Assembly (NCBI GenBank): GCA_963830495.1
Contig: CAWHMS010000002.1
Span: forward strand, 992,001-1,056,000
Length of the DNA: 64,000 bases
Reading direction: 5' to 3'
Source of the DNA: CAWHMS01 sp963830495
GTDB taxonomy: Bacteria; Actinomycetota; Actinomycetes; Propionibacteriales; Nocardioidaceae
Part shown: one piece after another, positions 15,981-24,494 of the stretch
How the letters are laid out: each line of letters starts with the position of its first letter
How positions within the stretch are numbered: the first letter of the stretch is position 1
Notes under the pieces: generated by a model
What the model was told of the DNA's origin: nothing
The model's database searches: none
Seen by the model: the letters and a program-made list of their open reading frames with translations, nothing else
Translations under genes and position numbers: made by a program

Positions 15981-16532
15981 TTACGCGCCGTCGACCCATT
16001 CCTGCATCAATCCGTCGAACGGCCAGTCCCCGTTGGTGTAGCGCGCGGCGATCGTGGCGATGCCCGACCAGGCACCCCTCACGACGTCATCGGGGTAGTC
16101 CATCGTGCGGGCGTGCTCGTGGAACTCGTCCTCGTCCAAGAGCGCGAGCTGGCCGCCGGTGACCTCGAAGTCCAGGTCGAGGTCGACCCACAGGATCTCG
16201 TCGTCGCTGCGCGGCGCCACGAACGGAGCCGACGCATGCACCTTGAAGCCGACGAGCGACCGGGTTTCGTCAATGTAGCCGCAGAGAACCCACCACTCGC
16301 CGGGAAGCCCTACCCAGATCTCCTCGACGCCGACGACGTCGATCGTGCCTCCGCCTGGGCGCTCCCTACGAGCACCGGCGGGCACGATCCAGGCCGTACT
16401 GTCGCCCGGGACGGACAGCGGATGCGCGGTGTCTACCGTCGCGACGGTTCCGTCCCATTTGCGCTTCACCACCCGAACGGTCGACGCGGCTGCTACCTCG
16501 GACACGAGCCCAGCATGTCCGGTTGATGGCAC
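15981..16532 (-). CDS. DUF402 protein
   Basis: A 183-residue protein starting with GTG 16532 (a later GTG at 16505 is also possible). The family core is visible near the C-terminus: WVDLDLDFEVTGGQLALLDE followed by DEFHEHARTMDYPDDVV, where the acidic residues bind metal in the related nucleoside-diphosphate phosphatases (Tdp, FomD). The N-terminal part is a beta-rich domain (STAWIVPAG, WVGLPGEWWVLCGYID). A nucleotide phosphatase role is plausible but inferred. It is the last gene before the right attachment repeat. Confidence 0.8.
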   Translation of the reverse strand: MPSTGHAGLVSEVAAASTVRVVKRKWDGTVATVDTAHPLSVPGDSTAWIVPAGARRERPGGGTIDVVGVEEIWVGLPGEWWVLCGYIDETRSLVGFKVHASAPFVAPRSDDEILWVDLDLDFEVTGGQLALLDEDEFHEHARTMDYPDDVVRGAWSGIATIAARYTNGDWPFDGLMQEWVDGA

Positions 16533-16753
16533 CCCGCGCCAGAGCGGAGAACACTGTCACGCGTGAGCCCAGGGAGCGCTACCGGATTGATGACGAGGCC
16601 CAGAACCAGCCGACTACCTGATGTTGCGCGGCGCAAACCAGAAAGACTCCGGACACTCCGGGCGGTTCAAAGAGAGGGCGAATCCCTCACCACACCGAGT
16701 GAATCGGTAGCTTCCGGCCCGATTCCGTAGTCGTTGCGGTGGCCCTGATGGCG

Positions 16754-16789
16754 CCCAGAGGTCGCAGGTTCAAATCCTGCCCCCGCTAC
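16754..16789 (+). repeat. attR: 36-bp copy of the tRNA-fMet 3' end
   Basis: These 36 bp are identical to 4289-4324, while the bases on either side differ. The 5' half of the tRNA is absent, so this is not a tRNA gene. A hairpin (GCCCGGG at 16797-16803 with CCCGGGC at 16817-16823) and a GAAAGCATTT stretch follow, resembling the layout after the true tRNA. Confidence 0.85.
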
Positions 16790-16933
16790 CAATCTCGCCC
16801 GGGTTTCAGTGCGAATCCCGGGCCAGAAAGCATTTGAGACTTGAACCTCCCTCCGGAAATCCTCCATTTGCCGCGCTGAGGACCGCTACGCTCGCCCGGC
16901 TATCAGCGGAGCGCCGGGCCGGGTCGGCGACGG

Positions 16934-17527
16934 TCATGAGTGGTTGCCCAGTCGTCGCCGCACCACACGCCGCCGCAGGGTGGGTGAGGCCACTACCTCG
17001 TAACCGGCCTCGAGGAAGACCTGCACCAGCCCGACCGAGGCCTCGTCCCAGATCACGGTCTTGCCCGGCGGCGGCTCGATCGGGTAGCCCTCCAGGACGC
17101 GGGCGCCGACTTGCTCGCCGTACTCGACGGTGGCGGTGGCGAGCTCGTAGGTCAGCCCCGACTGGCGCCGGCCCTTGCGCACGACGAAACATGTGACAGA
17201 CCAGACGCCCTCGAGCTCGGGGTCCATCCGCATCCACGCCTGCTTCCGGCTCCACAGCCTGGGGTAATTGTCCCGCGGCTCGACCGCGACCCAGCCGGCC
17301 GCCTCGCCGTCGACGTACCCGATCAGCCCGGACGTCGGTCCGGCGGTGCCGCAGGCGGTTTGCTCCAGCAGCGCGGCGTCCCTTTGCTCCTGGGTGGTGT
17401 CGCGCCAGATCCAGCCGGGCACCTTCAGCGCTTGGCAGCGGCACTTGTGGGCGCCCCCCGTGGCGAAGACCGCCTCGACGTCCTCTGTCGCTGCTTGGTT
17501 GGCAGGGAGCCAGGTGAACTCGGGCAT
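16934..17527 (-). CDS. GNAT-family N-acetyltransferase
   Basis: A 197-residue protein with ATG at 17527. The first half has IGYVDGEAAGWVAVEPRDNY and the later WSVTCFVVRKGRRQSGLTYE, in which VVRKGRRQSGL is the acetyl-CoA pyrophosphate loop. LEGYPIEPP and VFLEAGYEVV near the end match the close of the fold in a subgroup of actinobacterial GNAT proteins. Two closely spaced Cys and His (HKCRCQ near residue 28) are notable. The acceptor substrate is unknown. Confidence 0.85.
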   Translation of the reverse strand: MPEFTWLPANQAATEDVEAVFATGGAHKCRCQALKVPGWIWRDTTQEQRDAALLEQTACGTAGPTSGLIGYVDGEAAGWVAVEPRDNYPRLWSRKQAWMRMDPELEGVWSVTCFVVRKGRRQSGLTYELATATVEYGEQVGARVLEGYPIEPPPGKTVIWDEASVGLVQVFLEAGYEVVASPTLRRRVVRRRLGNHS

Positions 17528-17747
17528 GCGGCGACCCTAGTTGCCAGCAGGACGCTTTGAAGCCGATTGGGTCCGGAGTCGGCGCGGTACGGCGGCGAGG
17601 CGCTGGGCGCAGAAAGTCGAACTCCGCTTTCACGCTCAGGACTGTCCCGGCACCAGGACCAGCACGCTCATCGGACGTTTCGTTTACCTGTCCGCGGCCA
17701 TGAGCGTACGTCCAGGGGCGGCGAGAGCGGACGTCCAGGGGGCGGCG

Positions 17748-18170
17748 ATGGACTCGGTCTGCCGTTCACCGATCATGAACCTCATGGAGGACCAGCAGGC
17801 GCCGCCGTCGGCCGAGGGCGAGGCGAAGGTCATCACGCTCTGCGGCTCGACCAAGTTTGAGGCTGAGTTCGCGGAGGTCAACCAGCGGCTCACGATGGAA
17901 GGTTGTGTCGTGATCAGTCTCGGAATGTTCAGCCTCCCTGATCTGCCGGACTACGACTGGACAGCCGACAGCTCGGACATGAAGGGGCGGCTCGGCGGCG
18001 TGCACTTCCAGAAGATTCGCATGGCTGACGAGGTGTACATCGTGGATCCGGGCGGCTACGTAGGTGAGTCAACCCGACGGGAGATCGCCTACGCGGAGTC
18101 GCTCGGCAAGCCGGTTCGGTATCTGAGTCGCGAGCGCTTGGCTGGAACGGGAGACGGCCCCCAAGTGTGA
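17748..18170 (+). CDS. Nucleoside 2-deoxyribosyltransferase-like protein
   Basis: The core begins at KVITLCGSTKFEAEFAEVNQ and continues GCVVISLGMF, FQKIRMADEVYIVDPGGYVG and ESTRREIAYAESLGKPV. These are the features of the nucleoside deoxyribosyltransferase fold: the GSTKF loop, the D/E-V-Y-I-V-D strand and the ES-R-E-I-Y helix carrying the catalytic Glu. ATG 17748 is chosen for the AGGGGG upstream; 17700, 17775 and 17784 are alternatives. Such genes are common in phages and islands, in keeping with a position between two tRNA-end remnants. The actual base substrate is unknown. Confidence 0.75.
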   Translation: MDSVCRSPIMNLMEDQQAPPSAEGEAKVITLCGSTKFEAEFAEVNQRLTMEGCVVISLGMFSLPDLPDYDWTADSSDMKGRLGGVHFQKIRMADEVYIVDPGGYVGESTRREIAYAESLGKPVRYLSRERLAGTGDGPQV

Positions 18171-18199
18171 GTCCGACCGGGCGGTCCCTGTGCGACTCC

Positions 18200-18232
18200 A
18201 AAGGTCGCAGGTTCGAATCCTCCCCCCTCTAC
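18200..18232 (+). repeat. Degenerate tRNA 3'-end / attachment-site remnant
   Basis: This 33-bp stretch matches the tRNA-fMet 3' end in 29 positions, including GGTCGCAGGTTC and AATCCT. The T-stem no longer pairs fully (GCAGG against CCTCC), and there is no 5' half. It may be the far end of a second, older insertion, or the 3' end of another tRNA type. Confidence 0.55.
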
Positions 18233-18449
18233 ACAGAGAAACCTCAGGTCAGGACCGGATTCGGTGGGTTAGCACGGGCCGGTTCTTGCACTTGATGTCC
18301 GCAGGATGTCTGCGGACATTGCCGCCAATCAGGGCCGGATGAGTCCCCGCTGCGAAGATCATCGAAGGCTGGCGAAGTTTCGCGGAAGGTCCACCTGCTG
18401 ACCTCTTGGCCAGCGACCCAGAGGTCGATCTCGGTACGGTCGCCCAAGT

Positions 18450-18839
18450 GCGGACGATCGACCCTGAAGGACGTCCAACCCGCTGTCATGGACGACCCGG
18501 CTGGCCTTGGCCAGCCAGCCACGTGACGCACTCGAGTTGCCGAAGGTCATGTCGTACCCGAGGCACAGGTACATCGCGGTGAAGAAGGCGTTCTCGTGGT
18601 CTTCGCCCCGGCGAAACAGTCCAAAAGGCCCGCTCCCATCGTGGGACCGCGCTGACCCGGTCACGGAGCCACCACTGGGCCAACCCAACACCGAAGAGCG
18701 CCTTACCTGACTCTTGGCTCGCAAGGGCAGCCTCGAAGCCGTGGCGCGCATCCTCCCAGCGACCTTCGCTCAGTGCCTCGCCCGCCGCGGCGAGCAGCGC
18801 AGCCACGCCGTCGCCGGCGTTCGCTTGCGTCTGGGCCAT
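18450..18839 (-). pseudogene. LuxR-type regulator remnant, N-terminal TPR part
   Basis: From ATG 18839 the frame reads GVAALLAAAGEALSEGRWED then FGVGLAQWWLRD, the opening of an actinobacterial TPR-containing LuxR regulator. After about 18620 the coding moves to another frame (NAFFTAMYLCLGYDMTFGNS, GWLAKASRVVHD) and then fades at about 18460. The AAA-less TPR region and the C-terminal HTH are missing. It is divergent from an intact gene of similar design at 19032. Confidence 0.55.
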
Positions 18840-19031
18840 GAGTCGAGTCTCCGACGGAATCACCAGCGCGTCCACGGCCGCGCCGACCTCAACCCAACCG
18901 CCGCGGGCGACCCGCGGCCTTTGTCGGCCGCCCCGTCGGTCAGGTCAGCGATGCACCTCTATCTGGAGACTCGGGCTCGGGGCTTGTCTTCGGCGGGACA
19001 GCACCACGGATTGGTTTGAGATGATCGTGGT

Positions 19032-20642
19032 GTGACGTGGGACGAGCGTGTCGCGGCGGGGGAGGCTGCGTTGCGTATAGGGGACGCGGTCGGCGCCCGG
19101 GCCGCGTTCGAGCAGTTGGAGCCGACGCCGGAGGTGATGGAGGGGTTGGCTACCGCTTCGTTCGTGCTCCTGGAGCACACCCGTGCGGCGCGGGAGCTTG
19201 AGGCGGCGTACGCCGGGTACCGGGCGGCCGGTGACGGCGGTGGCGCGGTCCGGGTGGCCCGGATGCTCGGCGGCGTCTACGGCACGGCGGTCGGCGACTT
19301 GGCGGTTGCCAGCGGCTGGATATCCCGGGCGAAGAGTCTGCTGAGCGATCTGCCGGGCAGCAGTGAGCGGGGCTGGGTGGCGCTGGCTCAAGGAATGTTC
19401 GAAGGCGGCCGTGCCGCGAAAGAGCGGCACTTCGAGGCGGCCCTGCAGTTCGGACGGGAGACCGGCGATGCGGATCTGGTCTTCGCGGCCACGGCGTACC
19501 TCGGGGCGAGCATGGTCCACGACGACCGGGTTGCCCCGGGCATGCTGCTGCTCGACGAGGCTCTGGCCGCGGTGGCCGGCGGTGAGGTCGCGAGCTTCCT
19601 GGTGGTCGAGGAGATCTTCTGCCAGCTGTTCGCCGCGTGCGAGCACGCCCAGGACGTGGAACGGGCCGAGCAGTGGATCAGGGTGGGCGAGCGGGTCGCG
19701 GAGCGCCGGAGGCTGCCGGCGGTGAGCGCCTACTGCCGGACCCACTATGGCGGCATCCTGATCGCCGCCGGGCGTTGGCCCGAGGCGGACGCGGCGTTGA
19801 CCGAGGCGGTACGTCTGTGGGCGTTGGGGCAGCGCACGCTCAAGGCCGGTGCGCTGGTGCGGTTGGCCGTGCTGCGGGTGCGGCAAGGACGGTACGACGA
19901 GGCGGAAACCCTCCTCGACGGTCTGGACGACGACGAGTCGCTCCGGGCCCGAGCCGCCCTGTGCCTGGCCCGCGGCGAGGCGCCGGCCGCTCTGGACCTG
20001 CTCGAGCACGCGGTGCGGAAGGCCGATCCGGGCAACAGCGCATGCATCCCGCTGCTCGCCCAGCTGGTCGATGCCCAGCTCGCCTGCGGGGAGGACCCTG
20101 CCCCGACGATCCAGGCTCTGAGCTCCTGCGCCGAGACACACCCGTCCGCGTACGCCGACGCGGTGGTCGCATTGGCCAACGGGAAGGCGGGCCGCGGTGA
20201 TACGAAGGCCTGGCTGCGTGAGGCGCGGGACGGGTTCACCCACGCGCAACTCCCGTTCGAGGCCGGGCTCAGCCGGCTGGAGCTGGCCCGCGGCTGCCGG
20301 GACACCAACCCCGAACTCGCGGTCCGCGAAGCGCGGGCAGCACTTCGGGCCTTCGTTCAGCTCGAGGCACCGAGGTACGTCGACGAGGCTACGGCCGTGC
20401 TCCGGGGCCTGGGTCAGAAGGTGGCGCCGCCGCGCACCTCCGGGCAGACGCTGAGCCGCCGGGAGCAAGACGTGCTGCGACTCCTCGGCGAGGGCTTGTC
20501 CAACCCCGAGATCTCCGAGCGGCTGTTCATCAGCCGCAAGACCGTCGAGCACCACGTCGGGAACATTCTGGTCAAGCTCGGGCTCCGCAACCGCGCCGAG
20601 GCCGCGGCGTACGCCGTACGGCAGGAACCCGCCCCGAAATAG
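19032..20642 (+). CDS. LuxR-family regulator with TPR domain
   Basis: A 536-residue protein from GTG 19032. Residues 1-460 are rows of Ala/Leu-rich helix pairs of the TPR kind (AGEAALRIGDAVGARAAFEQ at the start). Residues about 472-530 form a LuxR/NarL HTH: LSRREQDVLRLLGEGLSNPE to LFISRKTVEHHVGNILVKLG. There is no receiver or LAL-type ATPase domain. The flavoprotein gene 92 bp downstream on the same strand is the likely target or partner. Confidence 0.9.
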   Translation: MTWDERVAAGEAALRIGDAVGARAAFEQLEPTPEVMEGLATASFVLLEHTRAARELEAAYAGYRAAGDGGGAVRVARMLGGVYGTAVGDLAVASGWISRAKSLLSDLPGSSERGWVALAQGMFEGGRAAKERHFEAALQFGRETGDADLVFAATAYLGASMVHDDRVAPGMLLLDEALAAVAGGEVASFLVVEEIFCQLFAACEHAQDVERAEQWIRVGERVAERRRLPAVSAYCRTHYGGILIAAGRWPEADAALTEAVRLWALGQRTLKAGALVRLAVLRVRQGRYDEAETLLDGLDDDESLRARAALCLARGEAPAALDLLEHAVRKADPGNSACIPLLAQLVDAQLACGEDPAPTIQALSSCAETHPSAYADAVVALANGKAGRGDTKAWLREARDGFTHAQLPFEAGLSRLELARGCRDTNPELAVREARAALRAFVQLEAPRYVDEATAVLRGLGQKVAPPRTSGQTLSRREQDVLRLLGEGLSNPEISERLFISRKTVEHHVGNILVKLGLRNRAEAAAYAVRQEPAPK

Positions 20643-20734
20643 GGGAACTCCCCGATACCCCCTCCTCGGCGGCGCGCCAGGCTCCGAACAGACCACAGGG
20701 CCCGGACCACAGGCGCCGGACCCGAGGAGGAACC

Positions 20735-21925
20735 ATGAACTACGACGTCATCGTCGTCGGCGCCCGGGTGGCCGGGTCGCCGACCGCCATGCTGCTGGCC
20801 CGCAAGGGGTACCGGGTGCTCGCCGTCGACCGTGCGAGGTTCCCCAGCGACACGCTGTCCACCCACATCATCCACGCCCCGGGTGTGGCCGCGCTGCAGC
20901 GGTGGGGCCTGCTCGACGCGGTGGCCGCCAGCGGGTGCCCGCCGATCGGCGGGTACGCCCTCGACTTCGGCCCGTTCACCATCAGCGGGACGACCAGGCC
21001 GGTGGACGGCGTCACCACGGCGTACGCGCCGCGGCGGACCGTGCTCGACAGCATCCTGGTCGACGCTGCGCGGGAAGCCGGCGCGGAGGTCCGCGAGGGC
21101 CGCAACGTCGAGGAGGTCATCGTGGAGGACGGGGTCGTCAAGGGGATCCGCTGCGGCGGCCGTGAGGACCGCGCCGCGATCGTGGTCGGTGCGGACGGCC
21201 GCAACAGCCACGTCGCCAAGACGGTCGGGGCGGAGGACTACCAGACCAAGCCGAGGCTGCAGTACGGCTACTACACCTACTTCAGCGGCCTGCCCACCGA
21301 CCGGATGGAGACCTATATCCGCCCCGACCGGGGCTTCGGGGTAGCGCCGACCAACGACGGCCAGACCATGGTGGTCGTCGGCTGGCCCTACGCCGAGGCC
21401 CAGTCGTTCAAGGCCGACGTCGAGGGCAACTTCTACCAGACCCTCCGGCTGGTCCCTGCCTTCGCCGAGCGCGTCGCGCGGGCGGAGCAGGTGGCGCCCT
21501 TCCTCGGCGGGGCGGTGCCGGGCTGGTTCCGCAAGCCGTACGGCGACGGCTGGGCCCTGGTCGGCGACGCCGGCTACAACAAGGACCCGATCACCGCACA
21601 GGGGATCACCGACGCCTTCCTCGACGCCGAGCGCTGCAGCGACGCGATCGACCGATGGCTGGGCGACGGCAAGCCGTACGAGGACGTGATGAGCACCTGG
21701 CACCAGGAACGCGACGCCAAGGCCATGCCCGTCTACGAGTTCACCGCCCAGCTCGCCACCCTGGAGCCGCCACCGCCCGAGCTTCAGCAGCTGCTCGGCG
21801 CCGTGCACGGCAACCCGGAAGCGATGGACGGCTTCGTCAGCATCGTGTCGGGCGCGATGTCCCCGGCGGACTTCTTCTCCGAGGCCAACGTCGCCGCCAT
21901 CCTCGCCGCAGCCCAGCGGCCATAG
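20735..21925 (+). CDS. FAD-dependent oxidoreductase (PHBH/geranylgeranyl-reductase type)
   Basis: A 396-residue flavoprotein with GAGGAGG before ATG 20735. The N-terminal Rossmann motif reads YDVIVVGARVAGSPTAMLLA with an acidic/basic VDRA at the end of strand 2; the third Gly is replaced by Ser. The second FAD motif is GDAGYNKDPITAQGITDAFL near residue 280. The class covers aromatic hydroxylases and geranylgeranyl reductases. It follows the LuxR regulator and may be its target. The substrate is unknown. Confidence 0.88.
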   Translation: MNYDVIVVGARVAGSPTAMLLARKGYRVLAVDRARFPSDTLSTHIIHAPGVAALQRWGLLDAVAASGCPPIGGYALDFGPFTISGTTRPVDGVTTAYAPRRTVLDSILVDAAREAGAEVREGRNVEEVIVEDGVVKGIRCGGREDRAAIVVGADGRNSHVAKTVGAEDYQTKPRLQYGYYTYFSGLPTDRMETYIRPDRGFGVAPTNDGQTMVVVGWPYAEAQSFKADVEGNFYQTLRLVPAFAERVARAEQVAPFLGGAVPGWFRKPYGDGWALVGDAGYNKDPITAQGITDAFLDAERCSDAIDRWLGDGKPYEDVMSTWHQERDAKAMPVYEFTAQLATLEPPPPELQQLLGAVHGNPEAMDGFVSIVSGAMSPADFFSEANVAAILAAAQRP

Positions 21926-22734
21926 ACCTCCAGCCGCAGGATCAGGCTGTCCAATGCTGCCGGACAATGTTCGATGGTCTGAGTCCCTTGATCCTGAGGA
22001 AGTGGGCACCTCGAGATCCGGTGCCGGAGGAGGCGCCAAGTCAATCCCAGCAGCAATGCTGCGCGCAGCCGACGCGCAGCGACTCCAAGAAGTACTGCTC
22101 GTTGTCGTGCATCGAGAGCTTCAGCAATGCGTCGCGGGTCTGCCCGCGAGAGATTCCCGGGGCCGCTTGAAGCCAAATCTCAACCGAGGATCACCGAGAA
22201 CGCGGTCACCCGGTCGAAGTGACCGCGACCTCCGACGCCACGTCGATCCAGGTGGGAGAAGGTCGATCGTCGCAGCGAACCTGGTACCCGTGGAGAAGCG
22301 CGGTCGGCATGGCGACAGCAGGGTCGATCGCAGCGGTGTGACGCGGGTCCACGCGGACAGCTCGTGACGCATCGAGTTTCGCGCGAGCCATCCAGCGTCA
22401 GGAAGGTGCTGGGCGTCGGCCGCATGCTTCCCGACGCTGCAGGTCATCGTCGACGGCTGGAACGGCAGCAACACCGTGGCATTTGCTGTGGTGGTGGACA
22501 TGGTCGCCTCCTGCGACGACCTGCTACCAGGCCTCAGCCACGCTCGCTGCCGACGCGACGAGGCACCCGAGCATTACGACGCAACGAGGCGGAAGCGAGT
22601 GCGTCCGATTGCGGAAAGACGCGCTCGATCAGATGAGGCTTGGCGTCTGATGCCAAGGTTGCGCGGGTCGGGGATCCCTAACGGCCACGGGATCCTTGGG
22701 TGGCCCGAGCCCGCGCTGATCCGAGGTCGGGTAT
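21926..22734. other. 809-bp region without a convincing gene
   Basis: Several frames are open on both strands, but none has a ribosome-binding site with family-like sequence. A minus-strand stretch near 22150-22050 reads DALLKLSMHDNEQYFLESL, faintly like a carboxymuconolactone decarboxylase, and could be a decayed gene. Nothing firmer can be said. Confidence 0.35.
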
Positions 22735-23298
22735 TCAGCGCCTGGTCTCGTACCTGGTCAGGAGCACGCCGTCGGGAAACGTCCGGGTCTCCACCAGGTT
22801 CAGGCTCACCCAGTTGTCCAGGGCCGTGAAGAACGGCGTGCCGCCGCCCACCAGGACCGGGTGGGTGACGATCGCGTACTCGTCGATCAGCCCGGCGCGC
22901 ATGGCCGCCGCGGCGAGGGTGGCGCCGCCGACGTCCATGGGACCGCCATCCTCAGTCTTGAGCCGGGTGATCTCGGTGACGGCGTCGCCGGTGACCAGGC
23001 GGGCGTTCCAGTCGACCGCGCTGGTCGTCGAGGAGAACACCACTTTCGGCATGTCCCGCCAGCGGCGGGCGAACTCGATCTGCGCCGGTGTGGCGCCAGG
23101 CTGCTGGTCGGCGGTCGGCCAGTGGGAGCTCATCGTCTCCCACAGTTTGCGCCCGTACAGCGCCAGGCCCGTCGCCCCCACCCGGTCGGACCACCATTGG
23201 AACAACTCGTCGCTCGGCACGCCCCAGCCGAGGTCGTCGCCGGGCGCGGCGATGTAGCCGTCCAGGCTCAGGTTCATGCCAAAGGTCAGCTTCCGCAT
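22735..23298 (-). CDS. Dihydrofolate-reductase-like (RibD C-terminal domain) protein
   Basis: A 187-residue protein; the ATG at 23298 gives the typical start MRKLTFGMNLSLDGYIA. LALYGRKLWETM and VGGATLAAAAMRAGLIDEYA are conserved blocks of the RibD_C family, which uses NADPH. The end has HPVLVGGGTPFF, the other family hallmark. Many actinobacteria hold many such stand-alone genes, mostly of unknown substrate. A longer frame to 23535 lacks family sequence. Confidence 0.9.
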   Translation of the reverse strand: MRKLTFGMNLSLDGYIAAPGDDLGWGVPSDELFQWWSDRVGATGLALYGRKLWETMSSHWPTADQQPGATPAQIEFARRWRDMPKVVFSSTTSAVDWNARLVTGDAVTEITRLKTEDGGPMDVGGATLAAAAMRAGLIDEYAIVTHPVLVGGGTPFFTALDNWVSLNLVETRTFPDGVLLTRYETRR

Positions 23299-23630
23299 GT
23301 CGTCAGCCTGCCGTGAGTCCGTATTCGGCGTACAGGCCAACACGGCTCCCCAGATGAGGAACCCTGCATGACAACCCCCTACGGCTGTGACCACAGCTGG
23401 GCAGCGCTCGAGGTCCCGAAGCAGTGCCAAAGGTCCCCGTGACTCAGCGCCAAAGTCCTCACAACTGCGTCCCAGCTCAGGCACGCCACGGCGCTCCACG
23501 GGAACGGTTGACGACGTTGCCCGCTGGGCGAACACGGTGAAGGGTCATCCGGCGGGTCCGTGAGGACCTACTCCTCTACCTGACCTGCCCCGCCACCCCG
23601 ACGCTGGGAGGAAAGGGAGATGAGCCGCCG
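23299..23630. promoter_or_regulatory. Intergenic region with GCCAAAG(G)TCC boxes
   Basis: No gene is seen. GCCAAAGGTCC at 23426-23436 and GCCAAAGTCC at 23449-23458 are direct repeats 23 bp apart; on the other strand they read GGACCTTTGGC and GGACTTTGGC. They resemble the boxes upstream of the flavodoxin gene at 13426-13456. A GGAGGAAAGGGAG ribosome-binding site at 23608-23620 serves the next gene. Confidence 0.35.
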
Positions 23631-24464
23631 ATGCACACTCTGCGACACGCTGAGCACGCCGATCCCTTGACACCGCGCGCCTCCACTCGTGCGAACCCCT
23701 GGCTCTGGTTGGTCGGCGGCATGGTGTTGTTCCTCCTGGTGCCGCTCGTCGGTACCGACATGTTCGGGCTTCAGCCCGATCTGTACTACCTGATCTACTT
23801 CACCATCGCAGTGGCCTGGTTCGCCGTCTTCGTGAGCGCCTACGCCGCCGAGCTGCACCACCTGTGGCGGCACAACCTTGGTCTGAGCCTCGCCGTCGGC
23901 GCTGTCGCCGGTGCGGGGCTGGTGGCAATGGTCTTCAGTCAGGCGGGCACCGATCATCCTGACGGGTGGCGATGGTGGTTCGAGATCGGATGGCGTGGCG
24001 TCGTGTACGGCAGCGTCGACACCCTGACCCTGTTCGTGTTCCCCGCCGCGGTCGCCTACCTCCTGATGCACGGAAACCGCACCGGTGCGCAGCGCAAGAT
24101 CAGCTACGCCGGGTTGGTACTGGCCCTATCCCTACTGGTGTCGGCCAGCTATCACCTCGGCTACCCCGAATACCGCGACGCCGACCTGCGCTCCCCACTC
24201 ATCGGCACCGTGATTGCGGACTCCTCCGCCGTGCTCACCGGGAACCCGGTCGGCGCCTTCCTCACCCACGTGCCCGCTCACGTCTCTGCCGTAGTGCACC
24301 AGAACGAAGGTGGCCCCACGCAGATGCTGCCGCCGAAGGTCACCTCGGCCTACCCCAACCACGGCGACAGTGACCTGGCCGCCGGCCTCGCCGGGCTGTG
24401 GCTCCTCGGCACCGCGGGTGCCCTCACCGTGCTTGTCCGCCGCAAGCGCACTCCGTCCATGTGA
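23631..24464 (+). CDS. Integral membrane protein, unknown function
   Basis: A 277-residue protein with about six hydrophobic segments (near residues 23-42, 50-70, 85-103, 125-147, 155-175 and 245-265). The loop after the fifth holds PEYRDADLRSPLIGTVIADS, and the HxxxH pair in LTHVPAHVSAVVH is notable. The strong ribosome-binding site GGAGGAAAGGGAG lies closer to an out-of-frame ATG at 23620. It ends seven bases before the first possible start of the CPBP protease, so the two are co-transcribed. No family is recognised. Confidence 0.7.
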   Translation: MHTLRHAEHADPLTPRASTRANPWLWLVGGMVLFLLVPLVGTDMFGLQPDLYYLIYFTIAVAWFAVFVSAYAAELHHLWRHNLGLSLAVGAVAGAGLVAMVFSQAGTDHPDGWRWWFEIGWRGVVYGSVDTLTLFVFPAAVAYLLMHGNRTGAQRKISYAGLVLALSLLVSASYHLGYPEYRDADLRSPLIGTVIADSSAVLTGNPVGAFLTHVPAHVSAVVHQNEGGPTQMLPPKVTSAYPNHGDSDLAAGLAGLWLLGTAGALTVLVRRKRTPSM

Positions 24465-24494
24465 GTCCATGTGACCCAAGGAGATGTGCTCGTC

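Noticed and set aside
16667..16867. Minus-strand frame with the same GAGFEPATSG peptide
   Set aside because: It comes from the tRNA-end copy at attR, not from a gene; it does support the repeat.
18191..18233. Possible complete tRNA gene
   Set aside because: No 5' half with acceptor and D-arm could be found, and the T-stem pairs poorly.
18945..20696. 583-codon minus-strand frame
   Set aside because: It lies fully opposite the TPR-LuxR gene, is rich in Arg/Gln/His without family features, and is a GC-driven shadow.
20414..22039. 541-codon minus-strand frame
   Set aside because: It is opposite the flavoprotein gene, whose FAD motifs are clear on the plus strand; the frame has no ribosome-binding site or known family.
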